Shown here piece after piece: positions 37,501 to 46,800 of a stretch of 64,000 nucleotides of DNA. Made by a program: the position numbers and the translations under genes. The stretch is from NCBI RefSeq assembly GCF_011009555.1, contig NZ_QXHD01000004.1, positions 1,164,556 to 1,228,555 of the forward strand. The letters run 5' to 3'. The DNA comes from Adonisia turfae CCMR0081 (lineage in GTDB: Bacteria > Cyanobacteriota > Cyanobacteriia > Phormidesmidales > Phormidesmidaceae). The notes under the pieces were generated by a model, which worked only from the letters and a program-made list of their open reading frames with translations, ran no database searches and was not told the DNA's origin. Numbering within the stretch: position 1 is the stretch's first letter; the number at the start of each line of letters is the position of its first letter.

Positions 37501-40392
37501 CAGTTACAGCAAGAGGGAAGTTCCTTTAAGCAGTCACCTTCCTCGCCAGACGATAACAATTCTACTGATGGAGCTATTGAAACACTGCTTAAGACAGCTC
37601 AAGAATGCTGGATAGAGACACCACAGATGGTGGATTTTGTGCAGCTCTTTGGTGAAAATTTAGTCCACATCTTGGTAGGTGATCAGGAACCGCTAGAACT
37701 ATTTAATCGTTTGATCTATCACAATCAAGATGTAAAAGCTACACAGAAGTCTCCCTGGGAAGATTACTACAGGAATATTATGCGATCAATTTTGGAGAAA
37801 TTGACGCAGGCCCTACCATCAGACACGACCCTAAAGATTTTAGAAATTGGGGCAGGAACGGGTATTGCCACATCAGTATTGCTACCAGTGCTGCCCCATG
37901 AGCGGACTCAATATACTTTCACCGATATTGGGGGTGCGTTCTTGACACAGGCACAACAAAAATTTGCTGATTATCCGTTTATTCAGTATCAATTGCTTGA
38001 TATTGAACAGTCTCCCAAGACTCAAGGGTTTCCATTGCATGAGTTCGATATCGTGATTGCCGCTAACGTCCTGCATGCTACTCAAAATATTGGTGAGACG
38101 CTGGGAAATGTGCGTTCTTTGGTAGCTCCAGGTGGATTCCTTTTACTGTGGGAGATCACTCAACCACAACTGAACTTTGAGGTAACTTGGGGGCTGTTAA
38201 TGAAGCCCTTTAAAGATCAGAAAAGCGATCGCACATTGGGCAATCCATTTCTATCCAGTCAGGAATGGCAGCAAGCACTCAAAAATAACGCCTTTACTGA
38301 TGTGGCCGTTTTCCCTAAGGATAGTGCATTTGGTCACAGTATTATTCTGGCAAAAGCAACTAAAACAACAGCACCATCCCTCCCATCGGCCCTTGCTACA
38401 GACAACAATCAGCTTGGTAGTCAGTCACCTAAGCAAAACCTAGAACAAAAGCCTGATGTGGCTGACTGGTTCTATCTACCTCAATGGAAGCGTTCCTTAC
38501 CGCCATTTTCACTACAATCAACGTCGTACACTGATCATTCTGATTGTTGGTTAGTCTTCATTAACGAAGCTGTAGGCATGTCTATTGCTGAGCAATTACA
38601 ACAACAGAAACAAACTGTCATTACGGTTCAGATTTCAGAGATATTTGGTCATCAACAAAAAGCTTTATCGGATGGTTCAGTTCGGCATAGCTACACACTT
38701 AATCCAGAGCAAAAAAGCGATTATTCCCAACTTTTTGAATCGCTACAGGAGAAAGGAATTGTCCCTAATCATATTGTCCATGGTTGGACAATTACATCCC
38801 TAAGTCAACCCCATTCGAGTCCTGATCAATTTGATCAGATTCAATCCCAGGGATTTTATAGTTTGCTTTTCCTGGTTCAAACCCTTGGCAAACAAAATTG
38901 GAGCCAGGAATTGCAATTGACAGTCCTGTCCAATAATATGCAGTCTGTCACAGAAGAGGAATCGATATATTATCCAGAAAAAACAACAATACTTGGCTTA
39001 CTAAAAGTCATCCCCCAGGAATATGATTACATCCGTTGTCGTAGCATTGACATTAGTCTTACTACGACTAGTAACTGGCAATCAAAAAAGTTAATTCATC
39101 AGCTCTGTGCTGAAATCCTTGCACCTCCAGCTGAGCTAATAGTTGCTTATCGAGGTCTGCAACGATGGGTTCAGACGGTTGAACCGATAACCTTAAAAGC
39201 ACGACCTACTGAAGAATTACCGCTAAAACAATCAGGCGTTTACCTAATTGTTGGTGGGCTTGGCAGCCTAGGACTAATACTGGCAGAATACCTGGCCCGT
39301 ACGGTTCAGGCAAAATTAATTTTGACAGGGCGTTCGTCATTTCCCAATAGAGAACAGTGGTCAGCATGGCTCTCTTCCCATGAGGAATCTGATAAGATTA
39401 GCTGCCAGATTCGAAAAATACAGGAATTTGAGTCTTTAGGAGCAGAAATTCTAATCCTGCAGGCAGATATTTCTAATTTCGAACAAATGCAGGCTGCTTT
39501 AAGTCAAACGGAGCAGAAGTTTGGCGCACTTAATGGGGTGATTCATGCTGTTGTATTAGGTGCAGCCCAGCTCTTTAAGCCGATTCAAGATATTACTCCG
39601 GCAGACTGTAAGCTACAGTTTCAAGGCAAGATAGATGGGCTATTTATATTACAAGAGCTCCTGGGCTCTAAATCCCTTGATTTTTGTCTGCTAATTTCTT
39701 CATTAGCCTCACTTTTCGGTGGACTTGGCCATGCGGCCTACGCTGCGGCTAATCTTTTTATGGATGCCTTTGCACATCAGCATAATCAAGCGTTCCCTAC
39801 GCCTTGGCTCAGTGTCAATTGGGATGGGCGAAAACCTGTTTTACCAGAAAGTAAAGCTATACCATTGGTTGAAACAAGTTCAGAGCAGACGATTCTTCCT
39901 GAAGAAGACATAAAGATTTTCCAGCATGTTTTAGCCTGGAGTCAACTTAATCAGATTATTGTCTCAACGAGGGAGCTACAACCTAGAGTTGATTATTGGA
40001 CAAGATGGGAGTCGCTACGAGAAGAAGCAAATCTCATCAAAGGAAATAATGATCAATCACATCATGCAAGACCTGAACTAGAAAATGCTTATGTCCCTCC
40101 CAGACATGCGACGGAAAAGATGCTCGCAGATATATGGCAAACAATTATTGGCATTGACCTGGTAGGTATTCATGATAACTACTTTGAGTTGGGCGGAGAC
40201 TCTTTAATCTCAATTCAGGTGATGGCTCAAATTCGTGAAACATTTCAAGTAGATTTACCATCGAGCAGTCTATTTGAATCCCCTACAGTTGCTGGCATGG
40301 CAAACCATATTAATAACATTCAGACGGCTAAGCAACTGCAATCTGAAACTACAGATCAAGCAGCAGACGATCGAGAAGAGATTGATTTATAA
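34528..40392 (+). CDS. PKS2: KS-AT-C-MT-KR-ACP
   Basis: 1954 residues with the same domain order as PKS1 and clear sequence similarity along its length, so the two probably arose by duplication. KS: Cys183 in TACSSA, EAHGTGT and NVGHLG. AT: GHSIGE (Ser631) and SHGFH (His727), malonyl-like although the second residue differs from PKS1 (HAFH). C-MT: LEIGAGTGIAT (near 1106). KR: IVGGLGSLG near 1575 and a complete YAAAN, so this ketoreductase should be active, unlike that of PKS1. ACP: GGDSL (Ser1892). It would extend the NRPS3 chain with an alpha-methyl, beta-hydroxy unit. It is followed 141 bases later by the P450 gene. Whether this AT takes malonyl-CoA or the glycerate-derived ACP extender suggested by the genes at 149-1350 cannot be settled by eye. 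Confidence 0.93.
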   Translation: MVETSADREALETIAIIGMSCRFPGADSPKQFWQNLSDGIESIYFFSDQEHNHLGKNQAWVNEPNYVKADPCLEDIEWFDASFFNLNARQAELTSPEHRIFLECAWEALEHGGYTTQHYDGSVGVYAGSNISHYLKFTGQEGLLQPTMSGVEASFGNDLNYMSTLVSYHLNLKGPSMMVQTACSSALVAIHMAGQSLLNGECDMALAGAINLRGPQKTGYFYQEGGILSPDGHCRAFDAKAQGTVPGSGAGVVLLKRFSDALEDGDHIHAVIRGSAINNDGASKVGYSAPSVDGQAVVIADALAIAEIDPKTVTYIEAHGTGTVLGDPIEVAALTDVFRVSTDQKGFCAIGSVKSNVGHLGVAAGMPGLIKVALALENQTIPPSLNFEQPNPKIDFANSPFYVNHTLSEWHANGTPRRAGVSSLGVGGTNAHIVLEEAPSRQPSGSSRPWQLMVISAKTQSALDKSTANLANYLSQHPDVNLADVAYTLSIGRQAFEHRRILICQHLDQAQKQFESLDPEYDLTQHQTPHKRPIIFMFSGQGAQYINMARELYQQESIFQEHVDTCATYLYPLLGLDLRHILYPDLEHAETAAQKITQTAIAQPALFVIEYALAKLWMAWGIRPAAMIGHSIGEYVAATLAGVFSLEAALAIVAKRGQLMQELPPGQMLAIPLPENDVIPLLGEDLALAVVNGPSTCVVSGKTEAISALQAQLTSQGVNCRPLHTSHGFHSPMMDPILDSFKEQVQKFKLQSPTISYISNVTGDWITDEAATDPNYWASHLRQTVRFSDGLDVILQESAHVFLEVGPGRTLSTLLKQHSAKRSEQVVLTSLHHPKETQSDIGFILNAVGRLWLAGIQIDWHGFYAHEHRHRLPLPTYPFERQRYWLGATDTSSSPLNPDLSTQSLWQSLLKAGEQQAKIGGAALDEATYSKNIVWIDRLCLAYINSTLRQLGTFDRLETEHNLEDLCKHCQILPRYHQLVKSWLKALVRVGQLQQEGSSFKQSPSSPDDNNSTDGAIETLLKTAQECWIETPQMVDFVQLFGENLVHILVGDQEPLELFNRLIYHNQDVKATQKSPWEDYYRNIMRSILEKLTQALPSDTTLKILEIGAGTGIATSVLLPVLPHERTQYTFTDIGGAFLTQAQQKFADYPFIQYQLLDIEQSPKTQGFPLHEFDIVIAANVLHATQNIGETLGNVRSLVAPGGFLLLWEITQPQLNFEVTWGLLMKPFKDQKSDRTLGNPFLSSQEWQQALKNNAFTDVAVFPKDSAFGHSIILAKATKTTAPSLPSALATDNNQLGSQSPKQNLEQKPDVADWFYLPQWKRSLPPFSLQSTSYTDHSDCWLVFINEAVGMSIAEQLQQQKQTVITVQISEIFGHQQKALSDGSVRHSYTLNPEQKSDYSQLFESLQEKGIVPNHIVHGWTITSLSQPHSSPDQFDQIQSQGFYSLLFLVQTLGKQNWSQELQLTVLSNNMQSVTEEESIYYPEKTTILGLLKVIPQEYDYIRCRSIDISLTTTSNWQSKKLIHQLCAEILAPPAELIVAYRGLQRWVQTVEPITLKARPTEELPLKQSGVYLIVGGLGSLGLILAEYLARTVQAKLILTGRSSFPNREQWSAWLSSHEESDKISCQIRKIQEFESLGAEILILQADISNFEQMQAALSQTEQKFGALNGVIHAVVLGAAQLFKPIQDITPADCKLQFQGKIDGLFILQELLGSKSLDFCLLISSLASLFGGLGHAAYAAANLFMDAFAHQHNQAFPTPWLSVNWDGRKPVLPESKAIPLVETSSEQTILPEEDIKIFQHVLAWSQLNQIIVSTRELQPRVDYWTRWESLREEANLIKGNNDQSHHARPELENAYVPPRHATEKMLADIWQTIIGIDLVGIHDNYFELGGDSLISIQVMAQIRETFQVDLPSSSLFESPTVAGMANHINNIQTAKQLQSETTDQAADDREEIDL

Positions 40393-40533
40393 AATCGATT
40401 GAAGTCTTATCTTATACATACTCTGAAGTCAAGATTATGTAGTTAAGCATTGGTCTAGCAAAGACTCAACAATTGAATACGTAGGTTTTTCATCTTTTTA
40501 GGTACTCGGTAATTTTGAAATCTATTTTGACAC

Positions 40534-41919
40534 ATGGAACTAGCAGGCTCTAAAACCCCCCATTGGCTACAGATGATGAAATATATCATTGATCCAATTG
40601 GATTTCTAGACAAAACAGCTAAACGTCATGGAGATATCTTTACACTATCAGGCAGTTTATCGATTGCAGAGTCTAGAGCTGTCGTAGTGGTCACTCACCC
40701 AAAGGCAATTCAGCAGATTTTTACGCGACCTAAAGAGATTACGTCACCGGGTGAACTACATCAAGCCATGGCTCCATTTGTAGGAGACAATTCATTGTTC
40801 GTGGTTAATGATGTACGCCATCAACACCGACGCAAACTTTTATTGCCTCCATTTCACGGCAAACGATTGTATACCTATGGTCAATCCATCTGTGAGATCA
40901 CTCGAAAAATCATCAGCAGACATCCTCCAAATCAAGGCTTTTCAATTTATTTAGCGCTACAAGAAATTTCGCTTCAAGTCATTCTAGAGACTGTTCTTGG
41001 TTTGCATCAACCAGGATTGCGTCAACGGCTAAGACAGCGCTATCTAGCTTATAAAGGATACTCTAAAAATCCTTTAGTTCCATTCTTGATAACTTTCCCT
41101 AGTCTGAGAAAAGATTTAGGGCGATGGAGTCCATGGGGGCAATTCCTATACTTAAAGCAACAGCTTGATGAGTTAATATACGATGAAATTAGAAAGTGTC
41201 GTCAGCAAAATGACTCCACTCGAACTGACATTCTGAGTTTGCTGGTTTCAGCTCGAGATGAGACAGGTGAATCGATGACAGATGATGAGTTGTGTGATGA
41301 TTTGCGCTTTCTCTTTTCTGCCGGGCAAGAACCGACTGCCATCGCTATTGCCTGGGCTATGTACTGGTTGCATACGCATCCCAATATACTTGAAAAATTA
41401 CGACAAGAACTAGATGGTTTGGGTGAGGATCCAGATCCAGTTGTAGTTGCTAAGTTGCCTTATCTCACAGCTGTGTGCAATGAAACAATGCGAATTTCAC
41501 CAATTATTCCATTTACATCACCAAGGTTAGTTCAAACTCCTGTCGAACTAATGGGTTATCAATTAAATCCAAATACAATCCTAGACTGCTGCATCTATCT
41601 AGTTCATCAGCGTGAGGACCTATATCCAGAACCCAAAAAGTTTAGGCCAGAGCGATTTTTAGAAAGAAAATTCTCCTACTATGAATTTCTACCATTTGGC
41701 GGTGGCGAGCGTGGGTGTATCGCTCAACCATTAGCTGAATATGAAATAAAGCTGGTGTTAGCCACGCTAGTTTCTCACTATGAATGGACACTTATTAATC
41801 GACGGCCAGAGCGGTACCATGTCGCAGGAACTTTTTTGACGCCTGCTAATGGGATTCAGGTGAAGATAACCAATCTACGGCAACCTCAAAGACAAAGATC
41901 ACCACAGTTTGTAGCCTGA
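40534..41919 (+). CDS. Cytochrome P450 (CYP110-like)
   Basis: 461 residues. The heme-binding loop is FGGGERGCIAQPLA with Cys395 as thiolate ligand; the position two after Cys is Ala where most P450s have Gly. The I-helix oxygen-activation segment is SAGQEPTAIA near 265-275 (AGxE-x-T pattern), and the K-helix ExxR is ETMR. The proline-rich PERF motif (RPERFLERKF) is present. Length, soluble start and motif spacing resemble CYP110 enzymes, which in cyanobacteria oxidise fatty acyl or terpene substrates. Its place between PKS2 and the halogenase in the same direction suggests oxidation of the assembled chain or of a carrier-bound intermediate, such as hydroxylation or thiazoline oxidation; this is inference. 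The start ATG has no strong ribosome site. Confidence 0.88.
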   Translation: MELAGSKTPHWLQMMKYIIDPIGFLDKTAKRHGDIFTLSGSLSIAESRAVVVVTHPKAIQQIFTRPKEITSPGELHQAMAPFVGDNSLFVVNDVRHQHRRKLLLPPFHGKRLYTYGQSICEITRKIISRHPPNQGFSIYLALQEISLQVILETVLGLHQPGLRQRLRQRYLAYKGYSKNPLVPFLITFPSLRKDLGRWSPWGQFLYLKQQLDELIYDEIRKCRQQNDSTRTDILSLLVSARDETGESMTDDELCDDLRFLFSAGQEPTAIAIAWAMYWLHTHPNILEKLRQELDGLGEDPDPVVVAKLPYLTAVCNETMRISPIIPFTSPRLVQTPVELMGYQLNPNTILDCCIYLVHQREDLYPEPKKFRPERFLERKFSYYEFLPFGGGERGCIAQPLAEYEIKLVLATLVSHYEWTLINRRPERYHVAGTFLTPANGIQVKITNLRQPQRQRSPQFVA

Positions 41920-41961
41920 TTAGCAGCCCATAATTCGCTTAATAAAGCAGGAAGAATAGCA

Positions 41962-43617
41962 ATGAATAATGCGCATAAAAATCAGTTTGATGTCATTATC
42001 CTGGGTTCTGGAGTAGGGGGGGCTACATTAGCCACGATATTGGCAAAACATAATTTAAATGTTTTGATGGTCGATAAAAAAAGCCATCCTAGATATGCAA
42101 TTGGGGAATCACTAACAACTCACACAGAACTTCTTCTTAAATTACTCAGTCGTAACTATTCTATTCCTGAATTTGAACACTTAAGTTCATTTCAAAATAT
42201 TAAGGAACATCTTTCCACCTCTGCCTGTGGACATAAGCGAATATTCGGTTTTCTATACCATAATGAAGGAGAAGAACAGTCCTCCCATGAAAGAATACAG
42301 TGGGGAACAGGCGACAGCAGTCACTTATTCCGGCAGGAAGTTGACCACTATTTGGTGAAAGCTTCTGTCAGCTATGGAGCAAAGCTATTAGAAAATATAA
42401 ATGTAGTTGATTTAGAGATTAGTCAACATAGTGTCAGAATTATAGCCAAGAATGGCGAATCATTTACTGCAGACTATTTAGTTGATGCTAGTGGATACAA
42501 TTCCATACTCGCTCGAAAATTTAACCTCAGAGAGTATCCTACACGCTTCAAAACCCATTCGAGAAGCCTATTTACCCATATGATTAATGTTAAGGGTACT
42601 GATGAAGCAATTCGGGAATCTAATGGAAAAAAAAGTGACATCCCTTGGAAAAGAGGAACAACGCATCATATATTCAAAGAAGGTTGGATGTGGGTCATTC
42701 CATTTGACAATCATGAGCAGTCGACTAATCCAGTGTGTAGTGTAGGCGTTAACTTTAATAGTCGCTATTTGCCTAAAAACGGTCTTGCTCCAGAGCAAGA
42801 ATTTCAACAGTTTATAATGCGATTCCCATCTATCGCATCTCAATTTGAGTCGGCTCAAACTGTCCAAAGATGGACCTCTACTGATCGCATCCAATATTCG
42901 TCTAGAATTTGTGTAGGAGAAAGGTTTTATATCCTTCCACATTCATCAGGGTTTGTTGACCCGATATTTTCAGTTGGGCTATCGCAAACTTTCTTGACGA
43001 TCAATCCACTTGCTGCACTAATTTTACAAGCAGTTTCCGAAAAAGACTTTTCCTCACAGAACTTTCTTTCCTTAGCAAGTTTGCAGGAGAAAATTTTCAA
43101 CTATAATGACATGATCGCTCACTGTACATATATTTCATTTAGAGACTTCAATCTGATGAATGCATGGCTTCGTGTTTGGCTTATGCAACATTTAATGCCT
43201 GTTTGGAAACTTGGCTTTTCACAGATTGATCTTTTTACAAAGGGTTATAAGCCACGATCATTATCGCAGCTTACTGATATCAAGTATTTAGAAGATCTAG
43301 ATACACAAATCAGTCCATGGGGAAATGGTTATGTTTCAAAAGCTATTGCCGAAATGGAAAAGGTGGAAAAAGGCTTGATTTCTCCAAATGAAGCAGCACT
43401 TAATATCATATCTACGCTGAATTCAGCCAGTTGGTTATTTAGGGCGATGGGAATAGGAGACACCTCACAGAATTATTTTGACCTGCTCAAATCCCAACGC
43501 TTTAACCTTAGTCTCTTAGCTTTCGCATTCTGGTCACAGATATTTTTAGCTAAAAGCAATAGGCCATTTGACTTTACGATTAGTGATTTCTTCAAATTTC
43601 GGCTTAACTATGCATAA
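41962..43617 (+). CDS. Flavin-dependent halogenase
   Basis: 551 residues. The N-terminal FAD site is ILGSGVGGATLA (residues 12-23), followed by YAIGESLTTH, the GES motif of flavin halogenases. The diagnostic WxWxIP motif is present as WMWVIP at 242-247; it is thought to block the monooxygenase reaction and is specific to halogenases. The protein belongs with those acting on carrier-bound phenols and pyrroles (PltA, Bmp2-like) rather than on free tryptophan, judging by length and by the YAIGESLTTH region. AGGAAG precedes the ATG by about 8 bases. Its likely substrate is the salicyl ring on the free aryl carrier or the finished phenol, giving a chloro- or bromo-phenol. Halide choice cannot be read from sequence. 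A separate flavin reductase is not in the window. Confidence 0.85.
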   Translation: MNNAHKNQFDVIILGSGVGGATLATILAKHNLNVLMVDKKSHPRYAIGESLTTHTELLLKLLSRNYSIPEFEHLSSFQNIKEHLSTSACGHKRIFGFLYHNEGEEQSSHERIQWGTGDSSHLFRQEVDHYLVKASVSYGAKLLENINVVDLEISQHSVRIIAKNGESFTADYLVDASGYNSILARKFNLREYPTRFKTHSRSLFTHMINVKGTDEAIRESNGKKSDIPWKRGTTHHIFKEGWMWVIPFDNHEQSTNPVCSVGVNFNSRYLPKNGLAPEQEFQQFIMRFPSIASQFESAQTVQRWTSTDRIQYSSRICVGERFYILPHSSGFVDPIFSVGLSQTFLTINPLAALILQAVSEKDFSSQNFLSLASLQEKIFNYNDMIAHCTYISFRDFNLMNAWLRVWLMQHLMPVWKLGFSQIDLFTKGYKPRSLSQLTDIKYLEDLDTQISPWGNGYVSKAIAEMEKVEKGLISPNEAALNIISTLNSASWLFRAMGIGDTSQNYFDLLKSQRFNLSLLAFAFWSQIFLAKSNRPFDFTISDFFKFRLNYA

Positions 43618-43817
43618 AATGGTCTAATTAGAGGATTAAATCATGTATTTTCTAAAAGAAATTCCAGTTTAGTGGCATTTTCTTAACCTCTAGCTCAGTA
43701 TGCTTCATTTTGATAATTTGGCAAAACATAATGCCGGGATTTTAGCATTTGGCCAGTCAAGCGCTAAAAGTTTCTTCCAAGGATTTGATATTTTGTTAAT
43801 CGTAAGGAAATAGAGTC

Positions 43818-46800
43818 GTGAAACAATCTACAGAGGAATTCGTTTCTTACCTAAAGGATCTAGGTATACGGCTCCAGCGTAAGGGTGATTACTTGCACTG
43901 TAATGCTCCCAAAGGAACCTTGACATCGACTCTTCGTACTCAGCTAGCTGAGCGGAAAGTAGAAGTCCTAGCCTTTATGGATAAGTTTAGTGCTGTTGAA
44001 AGCATAAGTTCTGGCTCTCAATCACTACCTACGATTGTTCCCAATGAAAGCTCTCGATATCAGCCTTTTCCTCTCAATGATGTTCAGCAGGCTTACTGGC
44101 TCGGTCGTAACGATGCATTTGAGTTAAGTAATATCTCTACCCATGCTTATGCCGAAGTAGATATTATCAACTTAGATTTGAAGAGATTTGAAAATATACT
44201 AAATCGCATCATTAATCATCATGAAATGATGCGAGCAATTGTCTTGCCAGACGGAAGGCAACAGATTATAGAAGAGGTTCCTGCTTATAAGATAGAAGTT
44301 TTAGACTTAAGTGAGAGTGACCCAGATACCAGGAATTCGCATTTGATGCGAATTCGTGACCGCATGTCGCATCAAGTACTGCCCATTGATCAATATCCGC
44401 TCTTCGAATTTCGCGCTGTCAAATTAAGTAAATCGAAGACCCGTCTATATTCCAGTATTGATCTGATGATTTCTGATGCCTGGAGCTTCGATATTCTAAA
44501 GCGAGACTTCATTCAGCTAATTCATCATCCAGAAAGTTCTCTCACTCCTCTAGAGTTATCATTCCGAGACTATGTCTTAGCAGAAATTTCTCTACGGAAA
44601 TCTACGCTCTATCACCGCTCACTAGCATATTGGCGAGACCGACTCCATACCTTACCTGCAGCTCCGCAACTACCGCTTGCTAAAAGTTTAGCTACAATTG
44701 ACCGCCCCCGATTTGTACACTATAGTAAACGTTTTGAACCTGACACTTGGAACCGCCTCAAACGAAGGGGCTATAAAGCGAATTTAACTCCTTCCGTCGT
44801 CGTATTGGCAGCATTTGCCGAAATTCTTACCGCTTGGAGTAAAGATCCACGCTTTACAATCAATGTAACCCTATTCAAGCGGTTTCCACTACATCCTCAA
44901 GTTAATAAAATCGTAGGTGACTTCACATCGTTAGCATTGCTAGCTGTAGATAACTCTGCCCAGAGTTCCTTTGAAGTCCGAGCTCAACGGATTCAAAAGC
45001 AACTTTGGAACGATATCGATCATCGTTATGTCAGTGGTTTAGAAGTGCTGAGAGAAATAGCCAAGTTGCAAAAACGGCCTTCAGCAGCACTTATGCCGGT
45101 AGTGTATACCAGCACTTTAGGCAATGATAGTATTGATACCGAAGCATTTATGGGGAGCTTAACTCAAACAACAGATCTTCCCCCATCGCCTAGTAACGAG
45201 GAAATGGGAGAAATTGTCTACAGTCTGAGTCAAACGCCTCAGGTTTATCTAGATCACCAGGCGGTTGAAGACGACGGTGCACTTATTGTTAATTGGGATG
45301 CCATCAAGAATCTCTTTCCTCCTAATTTTTTGGATGATATGTTTGCGGCCTATTGTGAATTCCTTAGTCGCTTAGCAGACGAGGATGACCTTTGGCAAGA
45401 ACCCAAACGGCAGCTGTTGCCCCCAACGCAGCTTAAACAACTAACAGATATTAATGCTACTGAGATAGCCATTCCAGAAGATGCTCTGCTCCATACCTTA
45501 TTTTTTAACCAAGTAGCTTTGCATCGACAAAAAGCAGCTGTGATTACCTCTGAACGTACTTTAACCTACCAGGAACTAAGCGATCGCACCAATCAGTTAG
45601 GCCATCACCTACGACAGCTAGGCACTCGATCCAATCAGCTCATAGCAGTTGTCATGGAAAAAGGCTGGGAGCAAGTCGTCGCTGTCTTGGGTATCCACGC
45701 TTCTGGTGCCGCATATGTGCCGATCGATCCCGCACTTCCAACTGAGCGGAGGCAACATCTGTTACGGGAAGCAAACGTTCAATGGGTCATCACTCAACCA
45801 AAGCTAGATGCTTCCTTAGAATGGCCAGACAACATCAAACGTCTCTGTATAGATTACACAACAAGACCTCCTAGTTCCATAGGTCCTTTAGAACCCATAC
45901 AGAAATCGTCTGATTTAGCTTATGTCATCTATACCTCTGGCTCCACTGGGAAACCCAAAGGGGTAATGATTGACCACAGAGGTGCTGTCAATACTATTTT
46001 GGATATTAACCAGCGTTTTAATGTAACATCTCAAGACCATGTATTTGCTCTTTCATCTTTAAGTTTCGACCTTTCGGTATATGACATCTTCGGCACCTTA
46101 GCTGCTGGAGGAACAATTGTCATCCCCGATGCTGATGCGACAAAAGATCCAGCTCACTGGATAAAACTAATGGCGCAACAGCAGGTAAGCATCTGGAACT
46201 CGGTACCGGCTTTAATGCAGATGCTAATGGAGTATGCAGCAGATTGTCCCGAATTATTATCTAAATCTTTGCGGCTAGTAATGTTGAGTGGAGACTGGCT
46301 GCCCTTGAACTTACCAAAACAGATTAAAGACATTTGTGAAGATATACAACTGGTTAGTTTAGGAGGTGCGACTGAGGCATCTATTTGGTCAATTCTCTAC
46401 CCGATTGAACAGGTTGACCCAACGTGGAAAAGTATCCCTTACGGTCGCCCCATGGCTAACCAGAGCATGTATGTATTTAATGACGCCCTCGAGTTATGCC
46501 CTCTGTGGGTTCCTGGACAACTTTACATTGGCGGCATTGGTCTGGCTAAGGGATATTGGCAAAATGAGGAAAAGACCAATGCCAGTTTTATAATTCATCC
46601 TCAAACCAAGGAACGCTTATATAAAACAGGTGACTTGGGTCGATATCTACCGGATGGGAATATTGAATTTCTTGGGCGTGAAGATTTTCAAGTCAAAATC
46701 AAAGGTCACCGGATTGAATTGGGAGAGATTGAGACAAATTTACAACAACATACGGCTGTTAAAGAAGCGTTAGTCGCGGCAGTTGGAGAATCGAGAGAGG

